A DNA stretch of 35,326 nt from a virus. Location: IMG/VR virus record IMGVR_UViG_3300033150_002117, positions 1-35,326 of that record; one strand, 5' to 3'. The translations under genes and the position numbers were made by a program. The notes beneath the pieces are model-generated. The model saw only the letters and a list, made by a program, of their open reading frames with translations, was not told where the DNA came from and made no database searches. Below, piece by piece: positions 21,223 through 27,737 of this stretch. Each line of letters begins with the position of its first letter. Position 1 is the stretch's first letter.

Positions 21223-21410
21223 CAGACTTATGTAACATGAATGCAATAACATGCGGCGGTGTAGAGCGAAGAGAAAAAGAAAGCCCGGGGCTTTTACTGA
21301 CCGGTTCCAGGTGGGAAAAGTCGCCAAAAGACACGGGTAGGTTTTCGCGAGGTGAGCCCCGGGCGTTGGAGGCTTTTTAGCGTAAAAGGTGCGATTTGCA
21401 GCTTTTCATG

Positions 21411-21626
21411 CTAAGTCTTCTTTTGGTTCGTGGTTACCTTGTTCTTTTTCCTGTCCCAAGGGCGAAGAGGCTTTCTGTTTTTCAGTTCGCTCAGTTGTAT
21501 GGCCCAGAGGCCCTCTATCTTCTCAGCTCGGAGAAGTTTATCGTGGATAAGTTGGTAGACTCTTCGCTTGGAGACGCCGAGCACTTTAGCGGCTTCTCCT
21601 GCAGGGATCCAGTTATTCTGAGTCAT
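21411..21626 (-). CDS. Helix-turn-helix protein, excisionase / MerR-like
   Basis: A 71-residue protein with a winged helix-turn-helix of the HTH_17 type: WIPAGEAAKVLGVSKRRVYQLIHDKLLRAEKIEGLWAI (quoted in parts: GEAAKVLGVSKRRVYQLI, then DKLLRAEKIEGLW, about residues 9-45). Such domains occur in phage excisionases and small regulators. The last 20 residues are basic. AGGGAGGAACAGGTC precedes the ATG. It has its own promoter (21759-21787), and a large folded leader. It faces away from P4 and is the only recognisable transcription regulator in the window, so it is the best candidate to bind one of the repeated motifs. Confidence 0.85.
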   Translation of the reverse strand: MTQNNWIPAGEAAKVLGVSKRRVYQLIHDKLLRAEKIEGLWAIQLSELKNRKPLRPWDRKKNKVTTNQKKT

Positions 21627-21655
21627 GACCTGTTCCTCCCTTTGGCCAAGATAAT

Positions 21656-21748
21656 GGGCGGCGGCTTTAGAAACACAGGCATGGGTTTTGGCCTTGGTGG
21701 CAGAGACCGTCTCTGCCGATTTATATACGCAGGCGACTGCCGCCGCCC
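21656..21748 (-). promoter_or_regulatory. Folded leader of the helix-turn-helix gene
   Basis: The leader RNA has two nested stems. Outer arms GGGCGGCGGC (RNA sense at 21748-21739) and GCCGCCGCCC (21665-21656) are perfectly complementary, and inside them is the perfect inverted repeat GGCAGAGAC-G-GTCTCTGCC (21717-21699 in RNA sense). The binding site follows the outer stem. This might be a riboswitch-like switch, a translation block, or a DNA operator for the inner palindrome. Confidence 0.6.
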
Positions 21749-21758
21749 GAGGGTATGT

Positions 21759-21787
21759 ATTGTACAGTAAAACGCAGAGAAATACAA
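21759..21787 (-). promoter_or_regulatory. Promoter of the helix-turn-helix gene
   Basis: On the minus strand: -35 TTGTAT (21787-21782), 17-base spacer, -10 TACAAT (21764-21759). It lacks the GTAGAGA box of P1-P4. It is divergent from P4, whose -35 is about 60 bases away, so a protein binding between them could control both. Confidence 0.75.
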
Positions 21788-21810
21788 GATTTTATACGCC
21801 GGACTCTTCT

Positions 21811-21886
21811 CGGGTTAATTCTTATTCAGGGTGCACTTTTGCACTTGACAAGAGGGCATAGACTATGGTATAAAGATATGTAGAGA
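21811..21886 (+). promoter_or_regulatory. Promoter P4 with the element shared with P2
   Basis: The -35 TTGACA is at 21845-21850 and the -10 TATAAA at 21869-21874 (18-base spacer, TGG before the -10). GTAGAGA at 21880-21886 is 5 bases after the -10. The preceding 34 bases (21811-21844) match the P2 element. A small hairpin, GGGC-aag-GCCC, lies at 21895-21905 before the ribosome binding site. Confidence 0.86.
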
Positions 21887-21918
21887 CTTACACAGGGCAA
21901 GGCCCAAAGGAGGCAGGA

Positions 21919-22173
21919 ATGATTGAACCGCAACCGGTTTACTGGGTGGAAGTCGGACAAAAAGAGCAAATCCTGGCCGATCTCGGTCCCTATTATTCGG
22001 AAGCTGAAGCAGACCGGGCCGGCTGGGAGGTCTTGGTCGATCTCCTACGGGAGGGGTTTCTCGGTGAAGAGCCCCTTCGGATTTACCGGCAAACAGGCGA
22101 TGAAGGCGCAGCCGTTTGGGCGGCTGACGCCTGGGTTGACGTTCGGGAGGAGTTCGAGGTTCCGGCGCTTTGA
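21919..22173 (+). CDS. First gene of the P4 operon, hypothetical acidic protein
   Basis: An 84-residue protein, strongly acidic, not recognised. It begins MIEPQPVYWVEVGQKEQIL, has AEADRAGWEVLVDLLREGF and ends WVDVREEFEVPAL. CAAAGGAGGCAGGA precedes the ATG; the frame from 21923 in another phase is rejected as it has no site. It follows P4 directly. Strand-helix-strand content suggests one small domain. Confidence 0.78.
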   Translation: MIEPQPVYWVEVGQKEQILADLGPYYSEAEADRAGWEVLVDLLREGFLGEEPLRIYRQTGDEGAAVWAADAWVDVREEFEVPAL

Positions 22174-22189
22174 GAAAGGGGGAGCAGAT

Positions 22190-22480
22190 ATGGAGCACAA
22201 ATACATCTTCAACGAGGGTGACGCCAAATTCTACGATTACAAAGAAGCCCTGGGGTTGGTGGCCAAGTATGAGCAGAGCAGGGAGCTTAAAGCGTACTTG
22301 GCTTTCCTTGAAGCCTGGGAGAGCGAGAAGACTAAGCCTTGGGAAGATTCGGCCTTACCTCCCGGGATTCAAGCTGACATAATCGGCTTTCTCCAGCGGT
22401 ATACCAACCCTCAAATGTATTGGGTCTCTGGCTATTACGGGGCGCATCTCAAACAGAGGATATGGAGGGCAAATGGCTAA
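22190..22480 (+). CDS. Hypothetical protein, P4 operon gene 2
   Basis: A 96-residue protein, not recognised. It begins MEHKYIFNEGDAKFYDYKEA and is helical through the middle (ALGLVAKYEQSRELKAYLAFL), ending MYWVSGYYGAHLKQRIWRANG in parts. The ATG at 22190 has AAAGGGGGAGCAGAT upstream, which decides against the longer frame beginning at 21923. It overlaps the next gene by 8 bases. Confidence 0.78.
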   Translation: MEHKYIFNEGDAKFYDYKEALGLVAKYEQSRELKAYLAFLEAWESEKTKPWEDSALPPGIQADIIGFLQRYTNPQMYWVSGYYGAHLKQRIWRANG

Positions 22481-22919
22481 GAAGAAAAGAACGAAGAAAG
22501 TCAAGGACGAGGAGCTTCAGAAACTTCCGCCTGTCCGGGTGGCGATCGCAGGGGAGGGAATCCCCGCGAATTTAGCCGAGTGGGGAATCACCTGGGAGCC
22601 AGAGGAGGAGATCCAGAAGCGGCTCCCGCTGCTTTGCAAGGTGCCCCGCCGGATGGGCTATTACGAGGCGTGGTTTCGGACCCGCAAGCAGGCTCAGGAG
22701 ATTGCAAACCTGCTTTGGAAGTACCGCTACGAGGTGGGGATTATTACGGCCCAATTGCCTTTGGCTTACCGCCTGATCCGGATGCTGCACAAGCGGGGCT
22801 TCCTGGTGCTGTTGCCGATCTTTGCAAGCGGGTTTCAGCTTGTGGATCTGATCCCGGCATATAGGGAGGACGTTGAGAAATGGGAGCTGATAAAGAGACA
22901 GTTATTAGGGAAACGCTGA
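22473..22919 (+). CDS. Hypothetical basic protein, P4 operon gene 3
   Basis: A 148-residue protein, not recognised. The N-terminus is very basic (MAKKKRTKKVKDEE). The body contains CKVPRRMGYYEAWFRTRKQA, a helix EIANLLWKYRYEV, and hydrophobic stretches LPLAYRLIRMLHKRGFLVLLP that are too short and too broken to be clear membrane segments. GGAGGGCAA precedes the ATG and the end overlaps the next gene by 40 bases. Confidence 0.78.
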   Translation: MAKKKRTKKVKDEELQKLPPVRVAIAGEGIPANLAEWGITWEPEEEIQKRLPLLCKVPRRMGYYEAWFRTRKQAQEIANLLWKYRYEVGIITAQLPLAYRLIRMLHKRGFLVLLPIFASGFQLVDLIPAYREDVEKWELIKRQLLGKR

Positions 22920-23116
22920 AGGAATTGCTGCTTGGAGCAAAACGGCTTGCGCCGGGCCGCTCGGCAGCCGTGTTGCTGCGGGAGGCGTGCCTAAAAGCGA
23001 TAACTACCGGCTACAAGCCGGAGAAGTTTCAAGAGGCGTGGGAACTTGTGGACGTTGCCGATCTTGAAGAGTTGACCGCTTTAATGGAAAGCTGGATCGA
23101 GGAGGAACAGCAATGA
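22880..23116 (+). CDS. Small helical protein, P4 operon gene 4
   Basis: A 78-residue helical, mildly acidic protein, not recognised: MGADKETVIRETLKELLLGA, AAVLLREACLKAITTGY and LVDVADLEELTALMESWIEEEQQ. GGGAGGACGTTGAGAA precedes the ATG. The stop overlaps the start of the annealing-protein gene by ATGA, so the two are co-translated; a partner role in recombination is possible but only inferred from that coupling. Confidence 0.75.
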   Translation: MGADKETVIRETLKELLLGAKRLAPGRSAAVLLREACLKAITTGYKPEKFQEAWELVDVADLEELTALMESWIEEEQQ

Positions 23117-24075
23117 GCGAAGCTGAAAAGGATACCAGAACCGAGCAGGAGGAGAAAGCCCTGGTTCTGAGTCCCGAGGACGTTGTGCAGCTTGAGCATA
23201 TCGAGCAGGCGGGGCTCTCAAAGCTCCTGCTGCCTCAGGAACCCCTTGGGCCGCAGACCCTTGAGCGGGCCAAGGAACGGCTCCAGATCCACCAGGGGCT
23301 CAAGCGGCTGGCCCTGCAGGCTACAAATCCCGGCGACTGGGTGATCTTCGGGGATAAGCCCTACCTTACCGACAAAGGCTGTCAGAAGTTCGCTGAGATT
23401 TACGGAATCTCGTTCCCTAAGATCGAGATTGAGGCAATGAGCTATCAGGACGAGAAAGGGCCGGTGGTTGAATTTTTCGCCACCGTGACGGCTGTTTACC
23501 AAAACCGGATTGAGACCGACAGCTCAAGCGCAGCTACAAGTGAGATTTTCTTCAACGGCGTTGACAAAGACGGCAAACCCCGCAGACTGCCGCTTAGCCT
23601 TATCAACCGGGCCGATGTCCGGAAAAAGGCCATCACGGGGGCCAAAGCACGGGTGGTGCGCAGGCTGCTTGGACTTAACTTTGAGCTCAGAGAGGTGGAG
23701 GACGCTCTGAAGGCTGCGGGGAAAGATCCCACCAAGATCCCCCGCGTGAGCTTCAAGGAGGGCAAAAAAGGCGGTAAGAAGCGCTCTAAAGGGAAAGAGA
23801 GCAAGGAAGAGAAAAACTACCGTGCCGAGATCGCCCGAATGCTCCTTGAGCTTACAGGCGGCGATAAAGAAGAGGCCGCCAACCTGCTTGAGCAGCTAAG
23901 CGCGTTTACAGCCTCAGACGGGCAGCCTGTAGCCGGCGTGCGTAGTCCTAAGAAACTTACCGATAACTGGGCGAGGATTACCTACGCCCGGGTCAAGGAT
24001 TACTACAACGAGAAGAAAGGAGCCCCTGCCGATGAAGGAAAACCTGCTTCAGAAGAGCCTGACACGCCATTTTAG
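23113..24075 (+). CDS. Putative single-strand annealing (recombination) protein
   Basis: A 320-residue protein that is probably a phage annealing protein of the Rad52/Erf/RecT-like group. Evidence: a core from about residue 76 (WVIFGDKPYLTDKGCQKFAEIYGI), a beta region with PVVEFFATVTAVY, then the helix DVRKKAITGAKARVVRRLLGL (168-188) of the type in such proteins, followed by a lysine-rich linker (215-235) and a helical C-terminal domain ending acidic (PADEGKPASEEPDTPF). The nuclease gene at 24354 lies downstream, the usual pairing of annealing protein with exonuclease. It would anneal single strands during recombination-dependent replication. The family is inferred, not shown by a search. Confidence 0.65.
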   Translation: MSEAEKDTRTEQEEKALVLSPEDVVQLEHIEQAGLSKLLLPQEPLGPQTLERAKERLQIHQGLKRLALQATNPGDWVIFGDKPYLTDKGCQKFAEIYGISFPKIEIEAMSYQDEKGPVVEFFATVTAVYQNRIETDSSSAATSEIFFNGVDKDGKPRRLPLSLINRADVRKKAITGAKARVVRRLLGLNFELREVEDALKAAGKDPTKIPRVSFKEGKKGGKKRSKGKESKEEKNYRAEIARMLLELTGGDKEEAANLLEQLSAFTASDGQPVAGVRSPKKLTDNWARITYARVKDYYNEKKGAPADEGKPASEEPDTPF

Positions 24076-24364
24076 CTGGGCATACCTTGAGCTCTGTGAA
24101 GCCGGAGCCCCTGAGAAGCTCTTAGAAGCCGCCTCAGAGCTTACAACAAGGTCGGAAGTGTCAGGGGCTTGGCGGGACGAAGCGCTGCTTAGAACGCTTC
24201 AGACGGACGCTGAAGACCTAAGCCTGGCAGTGGAAAACTACCTGAAGGATCACAATGTGACAGAGGAGCAGAATGCGTCTTACAGGGAGGTGCGGATCCT
24301 GCTTGAAGGCGCTCTTAGGCTGATTGAGGCTATGCAGCGAAAGGAGGCAACCAATGGACATTGA
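24032..24364 (+). CDS. Small protein between annealing protein and nuclease
   Basis: A 110-residue, helical, acidic protein, not recognised: RHFSWAYLELCEAGAPEKLL, DAEDLSLAVENYLKDHN and LEGALRLIEAMQRKE. The ATG at 24032 has GAAAGGAG 9 bases upstream and overlaps the annealing gene by 44 bases; its end overlaps the nuclease gene by 11 bases. The position between the two recombination genes suggests an accessory factor. Confidence 0.75.
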   Translation: MKENLLQKSLTRHFSWAYLELCEAGAPEKLLEAASELTTRSEVSGAWRDEALLRTLQTDAEDLSLAVENYLKDHNVTEEQNASYREVRILLEGALRLIEAMQRKEATNGH

Positions 24365-25310
24365 CCTGGTAAGGCAGGTGTACAAGTGGGTGGAAGATGA
24401 GCGGCAAAACTGGCCTGTGAATTCCAACCGGGCAAGTCAGCTTGGGGACGATTGCGAGCGGAAGCTGGTCTATTGGCGAACCCGCTGGCAGGAGGCTGCG
24501 CTTCCCAGTGTGGAGCTTTCGCTTATCTTCCGGGAGGGCCGCTACGCTGAAAAAGCGGTGCTTGATACGCTCAGGCAGGCAGGTGTGGAGGTGATAAGGG
24601 AGGGAGAACCGCTTTCCTGGCCTGAGTACCAGATCACCGGAAAGATCGACGCGATTGTGGCTGTGGATTCCAAGTACTATCCCCTTGAGATAAAGAGCTC
24701 AAGCCCGAACATCTGGCGCACCATAGCGTACATGGGGCCTGGAGTATATTCCTGGGAAGAGGTTAAGGAAGCCTTTGAGCGCAAGCCCTGGCTTCGGCGT
24801 TATCTTGCCCAGATCACCCTTTACATGCTCTGCTCTGAGCTTGAAGAGGGGATCATGCTTTTTAAGAACAAGTCAACCGGGGCGCTGTGTCAGATCAACG
24901 TGAACCTTGATTACGAGTACGCTGAGGGGCTTGTCAAACGCGCGGAGAGGATCAACAAGCACGTTGCAAACGGCACGCTTCCTGACCGGATCGAGTTTGA
25001 CCCTGAAGTGTGCCCCAAGTGCCCGTTCTTTCACCTCTGCCTGCCTGGGCATGACGCAAACAGCCCGTTGAAATACGTCTCGGACCAGTTCGCGGCCGAA
25101 AAGATCAAGCAGCTTCTCAAGCTCAAAGAGGCGTCGCAGGAATACAAGCGGCTTTACGAGTGGGTCAAAGAATGGGTTTGGGAAAAGCACCCTGAAGCTG
25201 ACAGGGTCACAGTGGGTGGAGATGTGATCATAGAGAAAAAACGCAGCAAGTCCGGAGCCAAGCTCATGAAGATCTCGGCGGCAACAGAGGAGGGCGAAAA
25301 TGGCAGTTGA
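24354..25310 (+). CDS. Cas4/RecB-like nuclease with probable Fe-S cluster
   Basis: A 318-residue PD-(D/E)XK nuclease. Asp99 in GKIDAIV, Glu112 and Lys114 in LEIKSS and Gln153 in AQITLY form the active-site pattern. Cys34 (GDDCERK) and Cys220, Cys223 and Cys229 (CPKCPFFHLC) fit the four-cysteine iron-sulfur site of Cas4 and AddB-type nucleases. It would resect DNA ends for the annealing protein. AAGGAGGCAACCA precedes the ATG at 24354; the longer frame from 24324 lacks a site. The C-terminal 90 residues are a helical extension with a basic end (KKRSKSGAK). Confidence 0.9.
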   Translation: MDIDLVRQVYKWVEDERQNWPVNSNRASQLGDDCERKLVYWRTRWQEAALPSVELSLIFREGRYAEKAVLDTLRQAGVEVIREGEPLSWPEYQITGKIDAIVAVDSKYYPLEIKSSSPNIWRTIAYMGPGVYSWEEVKEAFERKPWLRRYLAQITLYMLCSELEEGIMLFKNKSTGALCQINVNLDYEYAEGLVKRAERINKHVANGTLPDRIEFDPEVCPKCPFFHLCLPGHDANSPLKYVSDQFAAEKIKQLLKLKEASQEYKRLYEWVKEWVWEKHPEADRVTVGGDVIIEKKRSKSGAKLMKISAATEEGENGS

Positions 25311-25386
25311 GCTCCTGGACGAGCTGATAGCGGGCGTTAACGAGTTGGAAAAGGAGCTTGCGGATGCCAAGGAAACCGAAGACTAA
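25300..25386 (+). CDS. 28-residue microprotein
   Basis: MAVELLDELIAGVNELEKEL followed by ADAKETED: one acidic, probably coiled-coil helix. GAGGAGGGCGAAA precedes the ATG, 10 bases inside the end of the nuclease gene. Its own end overlaps the start of the next gene. It may be real or a by-product of the next gene's binding site; the good Shine-Dalgarno sequence favours real. Confidence 0.55.
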   Translation: MAVELLDELIAGVNELEKELADAKETED

Positions 25387-25651
25387 GTCACGCAGGACCA
25401 ACCGTTACCGGGTAGTGGCCATAAAGACCCGGCAGCAGGCTTGGATTGAAGCTCACGGCTTTATCATGGCCTCCATGCGGGGGGAGAATAGCTGGAAGAC
25501 CCGGGACGAGTACCTGGCTACGGCTGTTACTCTTGAACGGGTGGCGCAAGGCTGGGACAACCTGAAAAAAATGCGAATCCCGGCTGGGGAAACGGGCTTT
25601 GTTGAATGGAACGGCTCGGCATATATCCTAAGAACAAAGCTGCCGGAATAG
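25364..25651 (+). CDS. Small basic hypothetical protein
   Basis: A 95-residue protein, not recognised. The N-terminus is basic (MPRKPKTKSRRTNRYRVV), followed by TRQQAWIEAHGFIMAS, a central helix (EYLATAVTLERVAQGW) and a last strand pair (VEWNGSAYILRT). AAGGAGCTTGCGG precedes the ATG at 25364; an in-frame TTG at 25358 is less likely. It overlaps the microprotein gene. Confidence 0.78.
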   Translation: MPRKPKTKSRRTNRYRVVAIKTRQQAWIEAHGFIMASMRGENSWKTRDEYLATAVTLERVAQGWDNLKKMRIPAGETGFVEWNGSAYILRTKLPE

Positions 25652-25661
25652 GAGGAGCTCT

Positions 25662-26102
25662 GTGTATCAGCGCGCCTTTAAGGTCTGCTTCCTGCATAGG
25701 GGAAAACTTTACAGCGAGTTGGCCGCCCATCCGCGTAATCCGCTTAAAGCCGGAGAATGGATGGCGGCCCCGCGGGACGGATACTGGGTAGCTGTAAAGA
25801 CGCTAAGGCAGGCCCGTTATTGGCTGCATGAACTCCTGCCGAATGCTTATAAGATAAGGGTACCAGTGCCGAAGGTATACATCTCAAACACCGAAAGCTC
25901 ACCGCCTTGGAAGACTGATTTGAGGTACGTCACCTATAGACCGCTTATTGTTGAAGTGGAAAGTCCCAAGCCGTGGACCACGGTGGGTGCTCTTTTCGAC
26001 CGGACGGTTTCCGACGGCGAACTTATGTGGGCGAAAAGGCTGGAGTCCCTTGCCGTGTTTGCTTCGATCATGAGGGTGAAAAGGTTCGCTGAGATAGCGT
26101 AA
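25662..26102 (+). CDS. Divergent PGKW paralog family member F
   Basis: A 146-residue protein that keeps part of the family pattern: FKVCFLHRGKLYSELAAHP (residues 6-24), LKAGEWMAAP (about 28-37, matching PGKW), TLRQARYWLHELL (46-58), and a final MRVKRF. The E-L-W-E and GTV motifs are absent or changed (IRVPVPKVY, WTTVGALFDRTV). The start is GTG with GGAGGAGCTCT upstream. It is the only family member in the P4 operon. Membership is probable, not certain. Confidence 0.75.
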   Translation: MYQRAFKVCFLHRGKLYSELAAHPRNPLKAGEWMAAPRDGYWVAVKTLRQARYWLHELLPNAYKIRVPVPKVYISNTESSPPWKTDLRYVTYRPLIVEVESPKPWTTVGALFDRTVSDGELMWAKRLESLAVFASIMRVKRFAEIA

Positions 26103-26114
26103 GGAGAAAAGGCC

Positions 26115-26309
26115 ATGGATTATCACCGCATTCGACTTAACGGCAAGTCAATGTCGCAGTTTAAGCAGAATGATATCGATCTTCTTATCAGCTTACTGCT
26201 TAAGTTTGAGCATGACTGGAAGCAGGCCGAGAAAATCATGGCCGGACATATCGTCCTGATGGTTCTTTTCGTTTTCGTCCAGTTGGTGCTTGTGCTGCTT
26301 TCCGGGTAG
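26115..26309 (+). CDS. Small single-pass membrane protein
   Basis: A 64-residue protein with one C-terminal membrane helix (HIVLMVLFVFVQLVLVLL, about 45-62) after a hydrophilic N-terminal part rich in charged residues. AAGGAGAAAAGGCC precedes the ATG. It could be a membrane-anchored inhibitor or a lysis-related protein, but it is far from the lysis region. Confidence 0.75.
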   Translation: MDYHRIRLNGKSMSQFKQNDIDLLISLLLKFEHDWKQAEKIMAGHIVLMVLFVFVQLVLVLLSG

Positions 26310-26322
26310 CAAAGGAGGTGTT

Positions 26323-26610
26323 ATGCAATACGAGATGACCAAAACAATTGTCAGCAAGGAAGATGTCATGGCCGGGTTTGTTGCAACGTTGCTTGCAATG
26401 GTGAAAGCCGAAACCGAGGTGCAACGGGGCTATATACAAGCGGTGGCTGACGGTCTGGTTGAGCTTGCCAAACGGTACGACGAGGTCAAAAACACCGATA
26501 AAAAGATCGAGATGCGCCTGAAGGGCGAACACTTCGGCGTGATTCAATGGGAAGACGGGCAATTCGTAATGCACTGCTTGCCGAAGGAGGACAAAGAGAA
26601 TGACGAATGA
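26323..26610 (+). CDS. Hypothetical acidic protein
   Basis: A 95-residue protein starting MQYEMTKTIVSKEDVMAGFV with a helical N-terminal half (LLAMVKAETEVQRGYIQAV) and a short strand region (GVIQWEDGQFVMHCL). AAAGGAGGTGTT precedes the ATG at 26323. The longer frame from 26290 would begin inside the membrane-protein gene and is rejected. Its end overlaps the next small gene by 11 bases. Confidence 0.78.
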   Translation: MQYEMTKTIVSKEDVMAGFVATLLAMVKAETEVQRGYIQAVADGLVELAKRYDEVKNTDKKIEMRLKGEHFGVIQWEDGQFVMHCLPKEDKENDE

Positions 26611-26737
26611 TCAAAAGCCGCTTGTCAAAGGAGGTCAAGGGCGAACGGCCGAAGAGATTGAAGACTACGCTTGGGGCTGCCTTCTCATCGGAATCGGGGT
26701 GTTGGTGATTATCGGTCTGCGATTGCTTTTGGGGTGA
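26600..26737 (+). CDS. 45-residue membrane microprotein
   Basis: MTNDQKPLVKGGQGRTAEEI, a short acidic stretch, then one membrane helix, CLLIGIGVLVIIGLRLLL, at the C-terminus. GAAGGAGGACAAAGAG precedes the ATG, which overlaps the previous gene. It has the same layout as the protein at 26115-26309: a hydrophilic head and a C-terminal anchor. It stops 4 bases before the methylase gene. Confidence 0.7.
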   Translation: MTNDQKPLVKGGQGRTAEEIEDYAWGCLLIGIGVLVIIGLRLLLG

Positions 26738-26741
26738 CCGA

Positions 26742-27719
26742 ATGCAATATATCGAGTCAATTTTCGGCAACCCGATTGATAAGCTGCCGGACGAGGCTTC
26801 TGACGAAGAAGTCCTGGATGCTTTGGACGAGGCGATCGTTGACCGAATCAAGCCGGCAAAAAAGATCACCGGACCTGTCTGGTGGTACGGTGGTAAAGGC
26901 ATATTAGCCCGGAAAATTGTTAAGTTGCTGCCTAAGACTGCTCGAATTTATGTAGAGCCTTATTGCGGAGGAGCTTCGGTCTTCTGGCACTTGCCCAAAC
27001 CTTTTCCGGTCGAGGTTCTGAACGACTTGGATAAAAGAATCGTGACGCTCTTTCGAGTGATGCAAGACAAGGAAAAGGGGAAAGAGCTCATTCATAGGAT
27101 TCGCTGGACGCCGTATTCATACAGCGAATTTGCAAAGGCTGTCCAGATCGTAAACGAATGGCAAAGCGACGATATCACCCTCGCGTGGGCCTTTTTCGTT
27201 ACACAAACTATGGGGTTTTCGGGGGTGGCACGTACACCCGGAAGATGGGGTCGAGCATTTAAATCTGTTGGGGGCATGAGTTTGCGTACAAGTGGGTGGA
27301 GAAACCGTATAAAGCTGCTTTCCTGGTGGCATGACAGGCTTACACGGGTGCAAATTGACTGTCGCGACGCTTTGGAAGTGATCGCATATTGGGACACGGA
27401 AGACACCGTGTTTTACATTGATCCTCCCTATATAGCTGACACCCGTGTAGACAAGAAAGTCTACCAGCATGAAGTGGACAGGACCCATCACGAAAAACTT
27501 GTCGCTTTACTCCTTCAGCTTAAAGGTCAAGCGGTTGTCTCCGGATATGATCATGAGCTTTACCGTCGGTTGGAAGAAGCCGGCTGGCAGCGGGAAGAGA
27601 TCGAAACCGTCTGTTCTGCAGCAGCTCGCACCCGCGAAACCGGAATTCAAGGTGCAGGCGCTGCGCGTAAACGTGTACCAAGAGTTGAAATCTTATGGAT
27701 CAAACGGAAGCACAAATAA
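26742..27719 (+). CDS. DNA adenine methylase, D12 (Dam) class
   Basis: A 325-residue N6-adenine methyltransferase of the Dam/D12 class. Motif I-like WWYGGKG (47-53), SAM-binding VEPYCGGASVFWHL (71-84) and the catalytic DPPY (227-230) are intact, as are TQTMGFSG and a late SGYDHELYRRL. A 40-residue N-terminal extension precedes the core and is not part of the family norm. GGGGTGA precedes the ATG weakly. It could protect phage DNA from host restriction or control GATC-dependent events. The target cannot be read from the sequence. Confidence 0.93.
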   Translation: MQYIESIFGNPIDKLPDEASDEEVLDALDEAIVDRIKPAKKITGPVWWYGGKGILARKIVKLLPKTARIYVEPYCGGASVFWHLPKPFPVEVLNDLDKRIVTLFRVMQDKEKGKELIHRIRWTPYSYSEFAKAVQIVNEWQSDDITLAWAFFVTQTMGFSGVARTPGRWGRAFKSVGGMSLRTSGWRNRIKLLSWWHDRLTRVQIDCRDALEVIAYWDTEDTVFYIDPPYIADTRVDKKVYQHEVDRTHHEKLVALLLQLKGQAVVSGYDHELYRRLEEAGWQREEIETVCSAAARTRETGIQGAGAARKRVPRVEILWIKRKHK

Positions 27720-27737
27720 AACAAGGAGGAGATGGCA

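Larger units (their letters stand above)
20697..21410. other. Intergenic region with repeats, no gene seen
   Basis: No open frame has a binding site; the open frame 20577-21068 (plus) is a shadow of the minus gene and promoter region. It contains the minus promoter (20803-20831), three CTAAGTCCTT copies (20871-20880, 21079-21088, and inverted at 21159-21168) plus a CAAGTCCTT (21043-21051), and three copies, one degenerate, of AAAAGG-N5-TTACC. AGCGAAGAGAAA recurs at about 20907 and 21267. This is probably a binding-site region. Confidence 0.7.

Noticed and set aside
21079-21327. An 82-residue minus-strand open frame
   Set aside because: It begins with TTG without a binding site and crosses the repeat region.
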